A DNA stretch of 32,570 nt, from contig CADCWL010000078.1 in the NCBI GenBank assembly GCA_902806405.1, forward strand, positions 1 to 32,570, in the 5' to 3' direction. The number at the start of each line of letters is the position of its first letter. The first letter of the stretch is position 1. This document shows positions 23,449-30,557 of this stretch, in pieces. The notes beneath the pieces are model-generated. The model did not search any database. It was not told where the DNA came from and saw nothing but the letters and a program-made list of their open reading frames with translations. The DNA is from an uncultured Thermomicrobiales bacterium (GTDB taxonomy: Bacteria; Chloroflexota; Chloroflexia; Thermomicrobiales; UBA6265). A program made the position numbers and the translations under genes.

Positions 23449-23472
23449 GGGACGGGCCGATCGGCCCGTCCC
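23449..23472 (+). terminator. Perfect 24-bp palindrome after the hydrolase gene
   Basis: GGGACGGGCCGA followed by its exact complement, 20 bases after the hydrolase stop. No T-tract. Acts as a likely transcript end and, with the 40-bp palindrome, brackets the hydrolase gene. Confidence 0.55.
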
Positions 23473-23535
23473 ACCCAACGCCACGGCGCCAGCGCACGCG
23501 CGAACCGTCAGGAGAACGGGGAAAGGACGATCGGG

Positions 23536-23733
23536 ATGACCGCGACCTCCACGACCGAGACGACGGCGACGACCCAGGGCCTCCAAACCGGCCACATCGG
23601 CCTCAACGTCACCGATCTGGACCGCTCGACGCGCTTCTACCGGGACGTGTTCGAATTCACCCCGCTGGATGAGTCACGGGAGGAGGGCCGCCGCTTCGCC
23701 TTCCTCAGCGACGACTCGCGAGACGCATCGTGA
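23536..23733 (+). pseudogene. Truncated VOC (glyoxalase/bleomycin-resistance fold) protein
   Basis: ATG 23536 opens a 65-residue frame whose residues 18-57 are a typical first beta-alpha-beta unit of a VOC metalloprotein (TGHIGLNVTDLDRSTRFYRDVFEF, with metal His20; then GRRFAFLSDDSR). Normal members have 120-150 residues. Homology stops at about 23723 and an unrelated 90 bases lead to the MOSC gene. No other frame continues the fold, so this is a deletion remnant, not a frameshift. Confidence 0.7.
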
Positions 23734-23820
23734 GCGACCGGGGCGGACCGGCGGTATCGTTGACCGTGCCGACCCCGGCCCCGCGCTCGGCGCCACGAAA
23801 GCCAGAAGGTGGAGGACCAC

Positions 23821-24531
23821 GTGACGCGATCTGAACCCGCGCCGTCGCCCGAGGGGACCATCCGGTCGACGCTGGAGGCGCCCCCGGCCGAGGTCCGGCT
23901 CGTCTCGGTCAACGTCGCCCGCCCCCGCGTCATCGGCACCCACCGTGGGCGGCCGGTCCTGAGCGGGATCGGCAAGCGGCCCGTTGCCACCGACACGCTC
24001 GTCCTCGACCTACTCAACCTGGAGGGGGACGGCCAGGCCGACCTTTCCGTCCACGGCGGTCCGGACAAGGCGGTCTACGCCTACCCGTCCGAGCACCTGC
24101 CGACCTGGAACCGGGAGCTGGATGTCTCGTTTGGACCCGCCACCTTCGGCGAGAATCTGACGACCGAAGGGGCGCACGAGGACGAGGTTCGGATCGGCGA
24201 CGTCTGGGCCTGGGGCGAGGCCCGCTTGCAGGTGACGCAGCCGCGCTCGCCCTGCTACAAGCTGGCGATCGCCACCAATCGGCCGGATCTGGGTAAGCGC
24301 ATGGTCGCGAATGGACGAACCGGTTGGTACCTGCGGGTGCTGGCGCCCGGCCCAGTGCCCGTTGGCGGCCCGATCTTCGTCGCGGAGCGCGACCCGGCCT
24401 GTGTCACCGTGCTCGCCGCCCACCGTGCCCTGTTCGACGCCGACGCGACCCGCGCCGATCTGGAAGCGGTCGCCGCCGTCGATGCCCTGGCCGGCCGGTG
24501 GCGCGGGGCGATCTTGGAGCGGCTCGCCTAA
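23821..24531 (+). CDS. MOSC domain protein (YiiM-like)
   Basis: A 236-residue protein of the MOSC family, related to the molybdenum cofactor sulfurase C-terminal domain; YiiM-type members reduce N-hydroxylated compounds using Moco. Core features: GDGQADLSVHGGPDKAVYAYPSEHLPTWN (about 62-90), FGENLTTEG, and the conserved cysteine in QPRSPCYKLA (Moco ligand). GTG 23821 follows GGAGGACCAC. YiiM family C-terminus (3-alpha domain) is present at about 190-236. Placed after the VOC remnant; partners unknown. The Moco-binding role is from family knowledge. Confidence 0.88.
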   Translation: MTRSEPAPSPEGTIRSTLEAPPAEVRLVSVNVARPRVIGTHRGRPVLSGIGKRPVATDTLVLDLLNLEGDGQADLSVHGGPDKAVYAYPSEHLPTWNRELDVSFGPATFGENLTTEGAHEDEVRIGDVWAWGEARLQVTQPRSPCYKLAIATNRPDLGKRMVANGRTGWYLRVLAPGPVPVGGPIFVAERDPACVTVLAAHRALFDADATRADLEAVAAVDALAGRWRGAILERLA

Positions 24532-24551
24532 CCGTAGCGGCGCCCCCCGGC

Positions 24552-25190
24552 CTACCCATCGGCGGCGGCGTTCGGCAGCAGGTAGAGCAGCGCCAACCCG
24601 AGCAGAACGAGCAGGCTCGCCGTCGTGTTGACGAACGCGAGCCCGAAGGCGAGCCTGTAGGAGGGCGGGCCGAGCCGGAACCGAGCCGTGATCGTCTGCA
24701 CCACGCGGGGGCTGGCGTCCGGCTAGAGGAGACGGCCGCTGCGCGACGGGTACCACCAGAGAAGGAAGTAGGAGAGGGCGGTCGCGAGGAAAAAGCCGCT
24801 GTAGACGACAATCGCGGCCCGCTCCCCGGGATGACCGAGGAACCGGCTGAGGAGGGCGGTCGGGAACGGCAAGAAGCCGATGCAGAGCAGGAAGAGGGTG
24901 TTGATCAGGACCAGGTAGTGATCGGTTCGGGCGATCAGCTTGAGAATCTCGTGGTGGTTCGCCCACATGATCCCGATCGTCAGGAAGCTGATCAGGTAAC
25001 CCAGGTACTCGGGCCAGAGGTCGCGCAGCGCCCCCCACAGATCCGCCGTCGAGCTGACTGCGTCGAGCTCCGGGACGTGGATCTCCAGCACCAGCAGTGT
25101 GATCGCGATCGCGATCACCGCGTCGCTGAACGTCTCCAGCCGGTTCGTGTCGCGGCCGGCCCCCGCCGGCGTGCCCCGGTCATCCGCCAC
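24552..25190 (-). pseudogene. TMEM175-family potassium channel with in-frame TAG
   Basis: A 212-codon frame for a bacterial TMEM175 (DUF1211) channel: six membrane helices, with the family signature RxxxFSD at residues 17-23 (RLETFSDAVIAIAI) in helix 1, which forms the ion-conducting pore in tetramers. IMWANHHEI in helix 3 is also typical. Start GTG 25190 follows GAGGGA; GTG 25238 is possible. Codon 156 (24723-24725) is TAG after SGRLL; the same frame resumes with PDASPRVV and a last helix (SLLVLLGLALLYLLP) ending TAG at 24552. Without readthrough the sixth helix is lost. G to T or another single change explains it. Lies 63 bases after the phosphatase gene on the same strand. Confidence 0.8.
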
Positions 25191-25253
25191 CGAATCGTCC
25201 CTCGCGGTCCCGCCAATACCGCCGCGACCAATCCCCACCCCCCCCGAACCCCG

Positions 25254-25751
25254 TCAGACGATCCAGTCCCGGGCAGCGGCGAAGTCGGCCAGCGCCCGCT
25301 CCTGCTCGGCAGCGCTCACCGCGCCGGGGCAGACCGCGCGCACCTCGCGCAGTGCCGCCGAGGCGTCGAGCCCGCCCCGGATCAGGTAGGCGGCGAGGAC
25401 GGTGCCGGTCCGCCCCTGGCCGACCAGGCAGTGGACGGCCACCCGGCGGCCGAGGCCGCGCTGCCGGTCGATGAAGGCGAGCGCGTCGTGGAGCTGGGTC
25501 GGGGTCGGCGCCCGCAGGTCGTCGACCGGTAGGTGCAGCCCGTCCAGCCCGTGCCGGTCGAGGGCGCCGTGGGTCAGCGGCGTCTCCGTCAGCGACAGCA
25601 CGGCGCCGATCCCTCGCTCCTGCAGCGCAAGGAGGTCCGCGTCCAGCTCCGCCTCCGTCGCCGCCGAGGCGCTCGGCTCCCGCCGGCCGCGACCCCCCGG
25701 CCGCGCGCAGCCGGCCAGCACCCCGTCGATCAGCCAGTAGAATCCCTGCAT
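25254..25751 (-). CDS. Dual-specificity/tyrosine protein phosphatase (DUSP23-like)
   Basis: A 165-residue cysteine phosphatase. The CX5R loop is VHCLVGQGRTGT, with nucleophile Cys108 and Arg114; the general acid is Asp77 or Asp78 (PVDDLRAPT). The DUSP23-like start FYWLIDGVLAGCARPG and overall length support this subgroup. Such enzymes remove phosphate from Tyr (or other phosphoesters) in the cytoplasm; targets unknown. Residues 20-33 are a Ser/Arg/Gly-rich insert. It may share a transcript with the TMEM175 gene downstream. Confidence 0.9.
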   Translation of the reverse strand: MQGFYWLIDGVLAGCARPGGRGRREPSASAATEAELDADLLALQERGIGAVLSLTETPLTHGALDRHGLDGLHLPVDDLRAPTPTQLHDALAFIDRQRGLGRRVAVHCLVGQGRTGTVLAAYLIRGGLDASAALREVRAVCPGAVSAAEQERALADFAAARDWIV

Positions 25752-26197
25752 CGTCGTTCCCGTCGCCCGCGCTCACCGTCGTCCGCCGGGCCGATCCCCG
25801 GTTTTGCCTCCCAAGGGTGGCGGATGCCCACGGCGCGCGCATCGCGCGGATGGGTAGGCGTCGCCCCCCTCGATCGAGCAGGCCGGCGCCGCAAGGGGTC
25901 GCGTGGGAGAGGGAGGCCACCGCGTCGGTCCGCTCGGACCGCCCAGGTGCCGCCGACCGACCCGTCCGCCGCGCCGCAAGCTGCTGCAACCGCGCAGGGC
26001 GGGGCGCCGCGAGCGCGCGGGGGAGCGCTGCTACGATCGTGCCCCCGAGTCGGGGCACTGCCAGCGCCGGCGGCGGGATAGCGGGACACGCCGTCGCCGG
26101 AACGTTGCCCTCCCGCCGTGCGGGGCGGGGGGCGGCGTCGCGGGTGCGGGCCAGACCGGGGCGACCGCGACGTGGGCCATCCCCGCGCGAACGCCTC
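25752..26197. other. 446 bases without a supportable gene
   Basis: Between the phosphatase start and the end of the NADP-binding oxidoreductase gene. Open frames on both strands are Arg/Gly/Ala/Pro-rich shadows. A short palindrome CGGTCCG-CT-CGGACCG lies at about 25925-25942. No riboswitch or tRNA pattern recognised. Confidence 0.4.
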
Positions 26198-26881
26198 CTA
26201 CCCCGCCACCACCGTCTCGCGCGCCAACCGCGCTGCCTCGGCGGGGTCCCGGCGGACAGCGTCGGCGATGGCCCGCGCCGCCTCGGGCAGGTACTCCTCG
26301 CCGTAGACGGAGCCGGGGCGGCGGGGCGCCTCTATGATCGCGGCGTCGGCCCAGCCGCCGAGGTCGACCGGCGCGAAGCCGGAGTCGGCGATCAGGCCGG
26401 CGACCGTCGCCTTCGCGGCGGCGTCCTCCCCCGCATAGAAGAGCGCCACCCGCTCCGCCTCAGGCCGCCCCGCCGCCTCGGTCTGGAAGGCGGCGGTCAG
26501 GGTGTTGTAGGCCTTGAGCGGCCGCGCCCCCGGCATCCGGCGCGCGTTGAACTCGGCCGCGGTCAACCCGCCGGGCAGCGCCAGCGGGCCGTTGGGGCCG
26601 AACCGGTTGGTGGTGTCGATCACCGCCGTGCCGCCGAGCGGGCCGGCCACGGAGAGCGCCGCCTCGATCGCCGGCCACGGCACCGAGAGCATCACCACGT
26701 CGCCGAAGTCGACCGCCTCCGTCGGGTTGCCAACGCGCGCGCCGGCTCCCGCCTCGGCGGCGAGCCGCTCCAGCTTGGCCGCGTCGCGCGAGAAGCCGAA
26801 CAGCACCTCGTGTCCCGCGCGGGCGAAGAGGCGACCCGCGTTGCCGCCGATCCGCCCCGCCCCGATGATGCCGATCCGCAC
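26198..26881 (-). CDS. NADP-binding oxidoreductase (F420-dependent NADP reductase-like, NPDR)
   Basis: A 227-residue Rossmann protein: VRIGIIGAGRIGGNAGRLFARAGHEVLFG (GxGxxG at 7-12 with an Arg-rich end of beta-2 that suits NADP), VVMLSVPWPAIEAAL, VIDTTNRFGPNGP and a C-terminal helical part. It matches the NADPH-dependent F420 reductase-like family, whose members use F420 or other acceptors. GTG 26881 is set by GAGGAAGAG just before it and by the fold starting directly there. Divergent from the amidohydrolase, 268 bases apart, with nothing else recognised between. Confidence 0.85.
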   Translation of the reverse strand: MRIGIIGAGRIGGNAGRLFARAGHEVLFGFSRDAAKLERLAAEAGAGARVGNPTEAVDFGDVVMLSVPWPAIEAALSVAGPLGGTAVIDTTNRFGPNGPLALPGGLTAAEFNARRMPGARPLKAYNTLTAAFQTEAAGRPEAERVALFYAGEDAAAKATVAGLIADSGFAPVDLGGWADAAIIEAPRRPGSVYGEEYLPEAARAIADAVRRDPAEAARLARETVVAG

Positions 26882-27149
26882 GGTCTCTTCCTCATCGACG
26901 CCGGTCGTCGCCGATGACAGCAGACGTCGCCGCGCCGGACCCGGCCCCACCCGTGCCGGCGATGCCCCGCTTGAAGCCCGGTCCCGCGAAGCCGCGAATC
27001 TTTCCCCGACCGACGAGGCGCGCCGGGCCAGGGTCGATGATGTGGACGACCGCTGGGCTGGCGACGGCACCTCATTCCGCCGACAATCGGGATCAGTAGG
27101 CGCTTCACCGGCCCGTCACCGCGGCCCCCGCCGCCGGAGGAAACGTCCC

Positions 27150-28793
27150 GTGTCGACCGTATCGCTCGCCCCCGATCTCGTGCTCCTCAATGCCCGCGTC
27201 CGAACGATGGATAGCGCCGATGCCGGGACGGGCGCCGTCGCCATCAAGGATGGACGGTTCGTCGCCGTCGGTGCGGACGACGAGGTGCGCCCGCTCGCCG
27301 GCGCCGGGACGCGGGTTGAGGATCTCGTCGGGGCGACGGTGATCCCGGGCCTGATCGACCCCCACAACCACCTGCTCGCGACGGGCCTCGCGCTCGGCCA
27401 GGTTCGGCTCTACGATTGCCGCTCCATCGGGGAGGTGCGGGCCCGCGTCGCCGAGCGCGTCGGTCGGACGCCCCATGGCGGCTGGATCGTTGGCCGTGGC
27501 TGGGACGAGAGCCTCCTCGCCGAGCAGCGGCACCCGACGCGGCGCGACCTCGACGCCGTCTCGCCGGACCACCCGGTCGTGCTCCACCGGGTCTGGAACA
27601 AGCTCGTCTGCAACTCCGCCGCGCTCCGCCTCGCCGGCATCGGCCGGGAGAGCCCCGATCCGCCAGCCGACGCCGCCTACGCCGGCTCCTTCGACCGCGA
27701 CGCCGACGGCGAGCCGACCGGCCTCTTCCGCGACCGCGCCAAAGCGCTGATCGTCGACCATGTGCCGCCGCCAACGGAGGAGGAGCTGGTCGCGGCGATC
27801 GGTCGCGCCTGCCGCGCCTACCACGCCGCCGGCATCACCGCCGTCGCCGACCCCGGTCTCTATCCCGGCCAGGTCCGCGCCTACGACCGCGCCCGGCGGG
27901 AGGGCGCGCTCACCGTCCGCACCGACCTGCTCCTCGCCGGCTGGGGCTTCGGCGCGGCGGCGGACGAAGCGGGCCTGGAGGAGCGCTTCGCCGCTATCGG
28001 CGTCGGCGGTGGCTTCGGGGACGACGTGCTCCGCCTGGGCGGGGTCAAGCTGATGCCGGACGGCGGCATGGGTGATCGTACGGCGCGGATGTCCGATCCC
28101 TACCTCGACCAGCCGGAGAACCATGGCACCTGGGTCGTGCCGCCCGAACGCCTGCCGGGGTTGATCCGCTTGGTCCACGACCTCGGCTGGGCGGTCGACG
28201 CCCACACCTGCGGCGACGAGGCGCAGGCGGTCGTCGTCCTTGCCTACGCCGCGGCGCAGACGGCGAACCCAAAGCCGTGGCTGCGCCACCGTGTCCACCA
28301 CGCCTACTTCCCGACCGCGGAGACGCTGCGCCTGATGGCCGCCCACCGCATCCCGGCGCTCGTCTCCTCCCCGTTCCTGGCCGCCCTCGGCGAAAGCTTC
28401 GTCGCCGCCGTCGGCCCCGAGCGCGCCGCCCGCGCGATGCCGATGCGGACCTATCTGGAGGCCGACGTCCCCCTCGCCGGCTCATCCGACTCCCCGATCA
28501 CCGACCACAACCCCTTCGTCGGCATCCACGCCGCCGTCGCCCGGACCACCGTTGCCGGCCGCGAGCTTGGCCCCGGTGAGCGGCTTACCCCGGCCGAGGC
28601 GCTCCGCTCCTACACCCTCGGCGCCGCCTGGGCCATCGGCCGCGAGGCGAGCCTCGGCTCGATCGAGGTCGGCAAGCTCGCCGACCTGGTCGTCCTCGAC
28701 CGGGATCCGGTGGCGGTGGACGTGGACGATTTGCGGGAGATCGTTCCGGTGGCGACGATGGTCGGCGGGGAGTGGGTATACGACGGGAGATGA
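27150..28793 (+). CDS. Amidohydrolase (YtcJ/Amidohydro_3 type)
   Basis: A 547-residue metal-dependent amidohydrolase. The small beta-sandwich parts at both ends (LVLLNARVRTMD at 10-21; KLADLVVLDRDP near 515) flank a TIM barrel with metal-ligand motifs PGLIDPHNHL (67-76), VDAHTCGDEA (about 350-359), HRVHHAYF and SSDSPITDHNP (about 448-458, catalytic Asp). GTG 27150 follows GGAGGAAAC. YtcJ-like enzymes hydrolyse amide or ester bonds of diverse compounds; the substrate cannot be predicted. Probably transcribed alone. Confidence 0.92.
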   Translation: MSTVSLAPDLVLLNARVRTMDSADAGTGAVAIKDGRFVAVGADDEVRPLAGAGTRVEDLVGATVIPGLIDPHNHLLATGLALGQVRLYDCRSIGEVRARVAERVGRTPHGGWIVGRGWDESLLAEQRHPTRRDLDAVSPDHPVVLHRVWNKLVCNSAALRLAGIGRESPDPPADAAYAGSFDRDADGEPTGLFRDRAKALIVDHVPPPTEEELVAAIGRACRAYHAAGITAVADPGLYPGQVRAYDRARREGALTVRTDLLLAGWGFGAAADEAGLEERFAAIGVGGGFGDDVLRLGGVKLMPDGGMGDRTARMSDPYLDQPENHGTWVVPPERLPGLIRLVHDLGWAVDAHTCGDEAQAVVVLAYAAAQTANPKPWLRHRVHHAYFPTAETLRLMAAHRIPALVSSPFLAALGESFVAAVGPERAARAMPMRTYLEADVPLAGSSDSPITDHNPFVGIHAAVARTTVAGRELGPGERLTPAEALRSYTLGAAWAIGREASLGSIEVGKLADLVVLDRDPVAVDVDDLREIVPVATMVGGEWVYDGR

Positions 28794-28863
28794 ACCGCCG
28801 TTGCCGTCCCTCGTCCGGGCGAGGTGCGGCGCGGGCTGCCAACCGCGGGGCCGATCGGCGTCC

Positions 28864-29277
28864 TTACGACCCCCGAGCGATGGCCATGCGATCGACGTCC
28901 GGCACCCGCTCGAAGTGCCTGCCCATCGTGACGACGGTGAGGTCGTGCTCCGGCGCGGTGGCGGCGATCAACGTGTCGACATCGCCGATCGGGCCGGAGC
29001 CGGAGGGCGGGTGCATGTGGCGACGGACGTCCGCGTCGCGTTCCTGGACCGCGTAGTTGAGGGGATAGAGGTGGATTTCGCCTAGGGGGCGCCGCAGTTC
29101 GCCCTGCCGCCGTAAGGAATCGGGGAGCCCCCTCGTATATGCGACCACTTCCCCGTAGCTCAGCAACGTGATCCCGGCGCCCCGCCCCACGATCCACGGC
29201 TTGACAAGCGACAACGCCTGGGCGTGAACGAGCAGGTAGGCGCTCAACGGGCCACTGACCACGAGATAGCGTCCCAA
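28864..29277 (-). CDS. VapC-like PIN-domain toxin lacking the first catalytic Asp
   Basis: A 137-residue PIN-domain protein. VapC toxins are Mg-dependent RNases with four acidic residues. Here the opening GRYLVVSGPLSAYL should read LVDTG or LVDSG: the first Asp is Val7 (GTC for GAC, one change). The second acidic residue (Glu43 in LLSYGEV) and the third and fourth (IGDVDTLIAATA, then VTMGRHFERVPDVD) are in place. The start is TTG 29277, overlapping the antitoxin by 34 bases; an ATG is lacking. Most likely an inactivated toxin kept with its antitoxin. RNA cleavage is therefore doubtful. Confidence 0.8.
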   Translation of the reverse strand: MGRYLVVSGPLSAYLLVHAQALSLVKPWIVGRGAGITLLSYGEVVAYTRGLPDSLRRQGELRRPLGEIHLYPLNYAVQERDADVRRHMHPPSGSGPIGDVDTLIAATAPEHDLTVVTMGRHFERVPDVDRMAIARGS

Positions 29278-29414
29278 AGTTCGTCGACCGCGCCGACCGC
29301 CGGCGGCAGGAGGTCGGCGGCGGACCCATCGTCCACGAAGTAGTACGTCACGTTCCGTCCGTCCTCGACCATAAAGGACCGCCCGAGACCTGGTGTTTGC
29401 TCCGGCATGGCCAT
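29244..29414 (-). CDS. Putative antitoxin of the PIN toxin
   Basis: A 56-residue protein (MAMPEQTPG at the start; second ATG at 29408). It overlaps the PIN gene by 34 bases, the usual antitoxin-first order of VapBC-type pairs, and is short and acidic at the C-terminal half (DDGSAADLLPPAVGAVDELWD). No AbrB, ribbon-helix-helix or Phd fold can be recognised, so its class is open. Its ATG overlaps the stop of the ABC ATPase gene by one base (TGATG), so it would be translated from the ABC transporter mRNA. Confidence 0.65.
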   Translation of the reverse strand: MAMPEQTPGLGRSFMVEDGRNVTYYFVDDGSAADLLPPAVGAVDELWDAISWSVAR

Positions 29415-30532
29415 CACTCCTCCCGCGGAAACGCCAGCACCGCGCCCCGCACCGAGGCGCGGACGCGGTCGCCGGGGCGGATGCCGCCGTAGGGACCGAG
29501 GCGGGAGCGCAAGATCCGGCCGGTGTCGAGACGGAGGGTCAGGAGCTGGTCGTGACCGTAGAAGGCGCGGGCCAGGACCTCGGCGTTGGCGTCCTCGTCG
29601 CCGCCGTCCGTGTCGGGGGCGAGACGCAGCGCCTCCGGTCGGAGCATGACGTCGACCGGGCCGGCCGTAGCGGCGTGGGCCGGCAGGTCGCCCAGCTCGG
29701 TGGCGATCCGGCGGCCGGTGCCTTCGCCGGGGAGGAACTGGGCGTCGCCGACGAAACCGGCCACCCAGCGGTCGACCGGTCGGTGGTAGAGCTCCTCCGG
29801 CCCCGCCGCCTGGAGGACCCGGCCGGCGCGCATCACCGCCACCCGGTCGGCCAGGCTTAACGCCTCCTCCTGGTCGTGGGTCACCAGCACCGCCGTCGCC
29901 CCGGCCGCGGCGAGGATCTGGCGGACCTCGGCGCGGACGCTGGCCCGCAGCTCGGCGTCGAGGTTGGAGAAGGGCTCGTCGAGCAGGATCACGGTCGGCT
30001 TCGGTGCCATCGCCCGCGCCAGGGCCACCCGCTGCTGCTGGCCGCCGGAGAGCTGGTGCGGCATCCGCTCCTCCAGGCCCGCCAGACCGACCGTCGCCAG
30101 CGCCGTCGCCACCCGCGCCGCGCGCTCCTTCCCCTCGCCCCGCCCACCGCCCGCCCCCTTTGGCAACCCGAAGGCGACGTTGCGGGCCACGCTCAGGTGG
30201 GGAAAGAGCGCATAGTCCTGGAAAACCATCCCGATCCGCCGCCGCTCCGGCGGCTCGCCCCGCGGCCCGTCGGCGACGAGCCGGCCGCCGACTGCAACCG
30301 TCCCTCCGTCGAGCTCCTCGAAGCCGGCGATCAGGCGCAACGACGTCGTCTTGCCGCAGCCGCTCGGTCCGAGCAGCGCGACCAGTTCCCCCGGCTCGGC
30401 GACGATGTCGAGTCCGTCGACGACCGTCGTCGTCCCGTACCGCTTGACCAACCCGTCGCACCGCAGCGCCGGGCCGCTCCCCTCCCCACCCGCCGTCCGC
30501 TTACCGCCCGCGATCCGCGCCCCTACCGTCAC
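29414..30532 (-). CDS. fbpC: ABC transporter ATPase, ferric iron/FbpC type
   Basis: A 372-residue importer ATPase of the FbpC/PotA/CysA group. Walker A GPSGCGKT (55-62), Q-loop Gln105 in VFQDYALFPH, signature LSGGQQQRVALARA (161-174), Walker B VILLDEPFSNLD (181-192), switch His219. A C-terminal TOBE-like domain (about 285-372) is present, as in FbpC. GTG 30532 lies 25 bases after the permease stop with GGAAGG before it. It supplies ATP hydrolysis for the neighbouring two-domain permease. Ferric iron is the most likely cargo from the permease type; thiamine, sulfate or phosphonate transport cannot be fully excluded. No binding-protein gene is in the window. Confidence 0.88.
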   Translation of the reverse strand: MTVGARIAGGKRTAGGEGSGPALRCDGLVKRYGTTTVVDGLDIVAEPGELVALLGPSGCGKTTSLRLIAGFEELDGGTVAVGGRLVADGPRGEPPERRRIGMVFQDYALFPHLSVARNVAFGLPKGAGGGRGEGKERAARVATALATVGLAGLEERMPHQLSGGQQQRVALARAMAPKPTVILLDEPFSNLDAELRASVRAEVRQILAAAGATAVLVTHDQEEALSLADRVAVMRAGRVLQAAGPEELYHRPVDRWVAGFVGDAQFLPGEGTGRRIATELGDLPAHAATAGPVDVMLRPEALRLAPDTDGGDEDANAEVLARAFYGHDQLLTLRLDTGRILRSRLGPYGGIRPGDRVRASVRGAVLAFPREE

Positions 30533-30557
30533 GTCCTCCCGCCTTCCGTCGTCCCGC

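Noticed and set aside
4431-24725. TAG or TAA recoding (for example pyrrolysine or an altered code) as an explanation for all interrupted genes
   Set aside because: TAG, TAA and TGA all serve as normal stops of intact neighbouring genes (341, 8908, 17585 TAG; 21483, 28864 TAA; 7568-side, 9930 and 15720 region TGA-type ends), and three different stops are involved.
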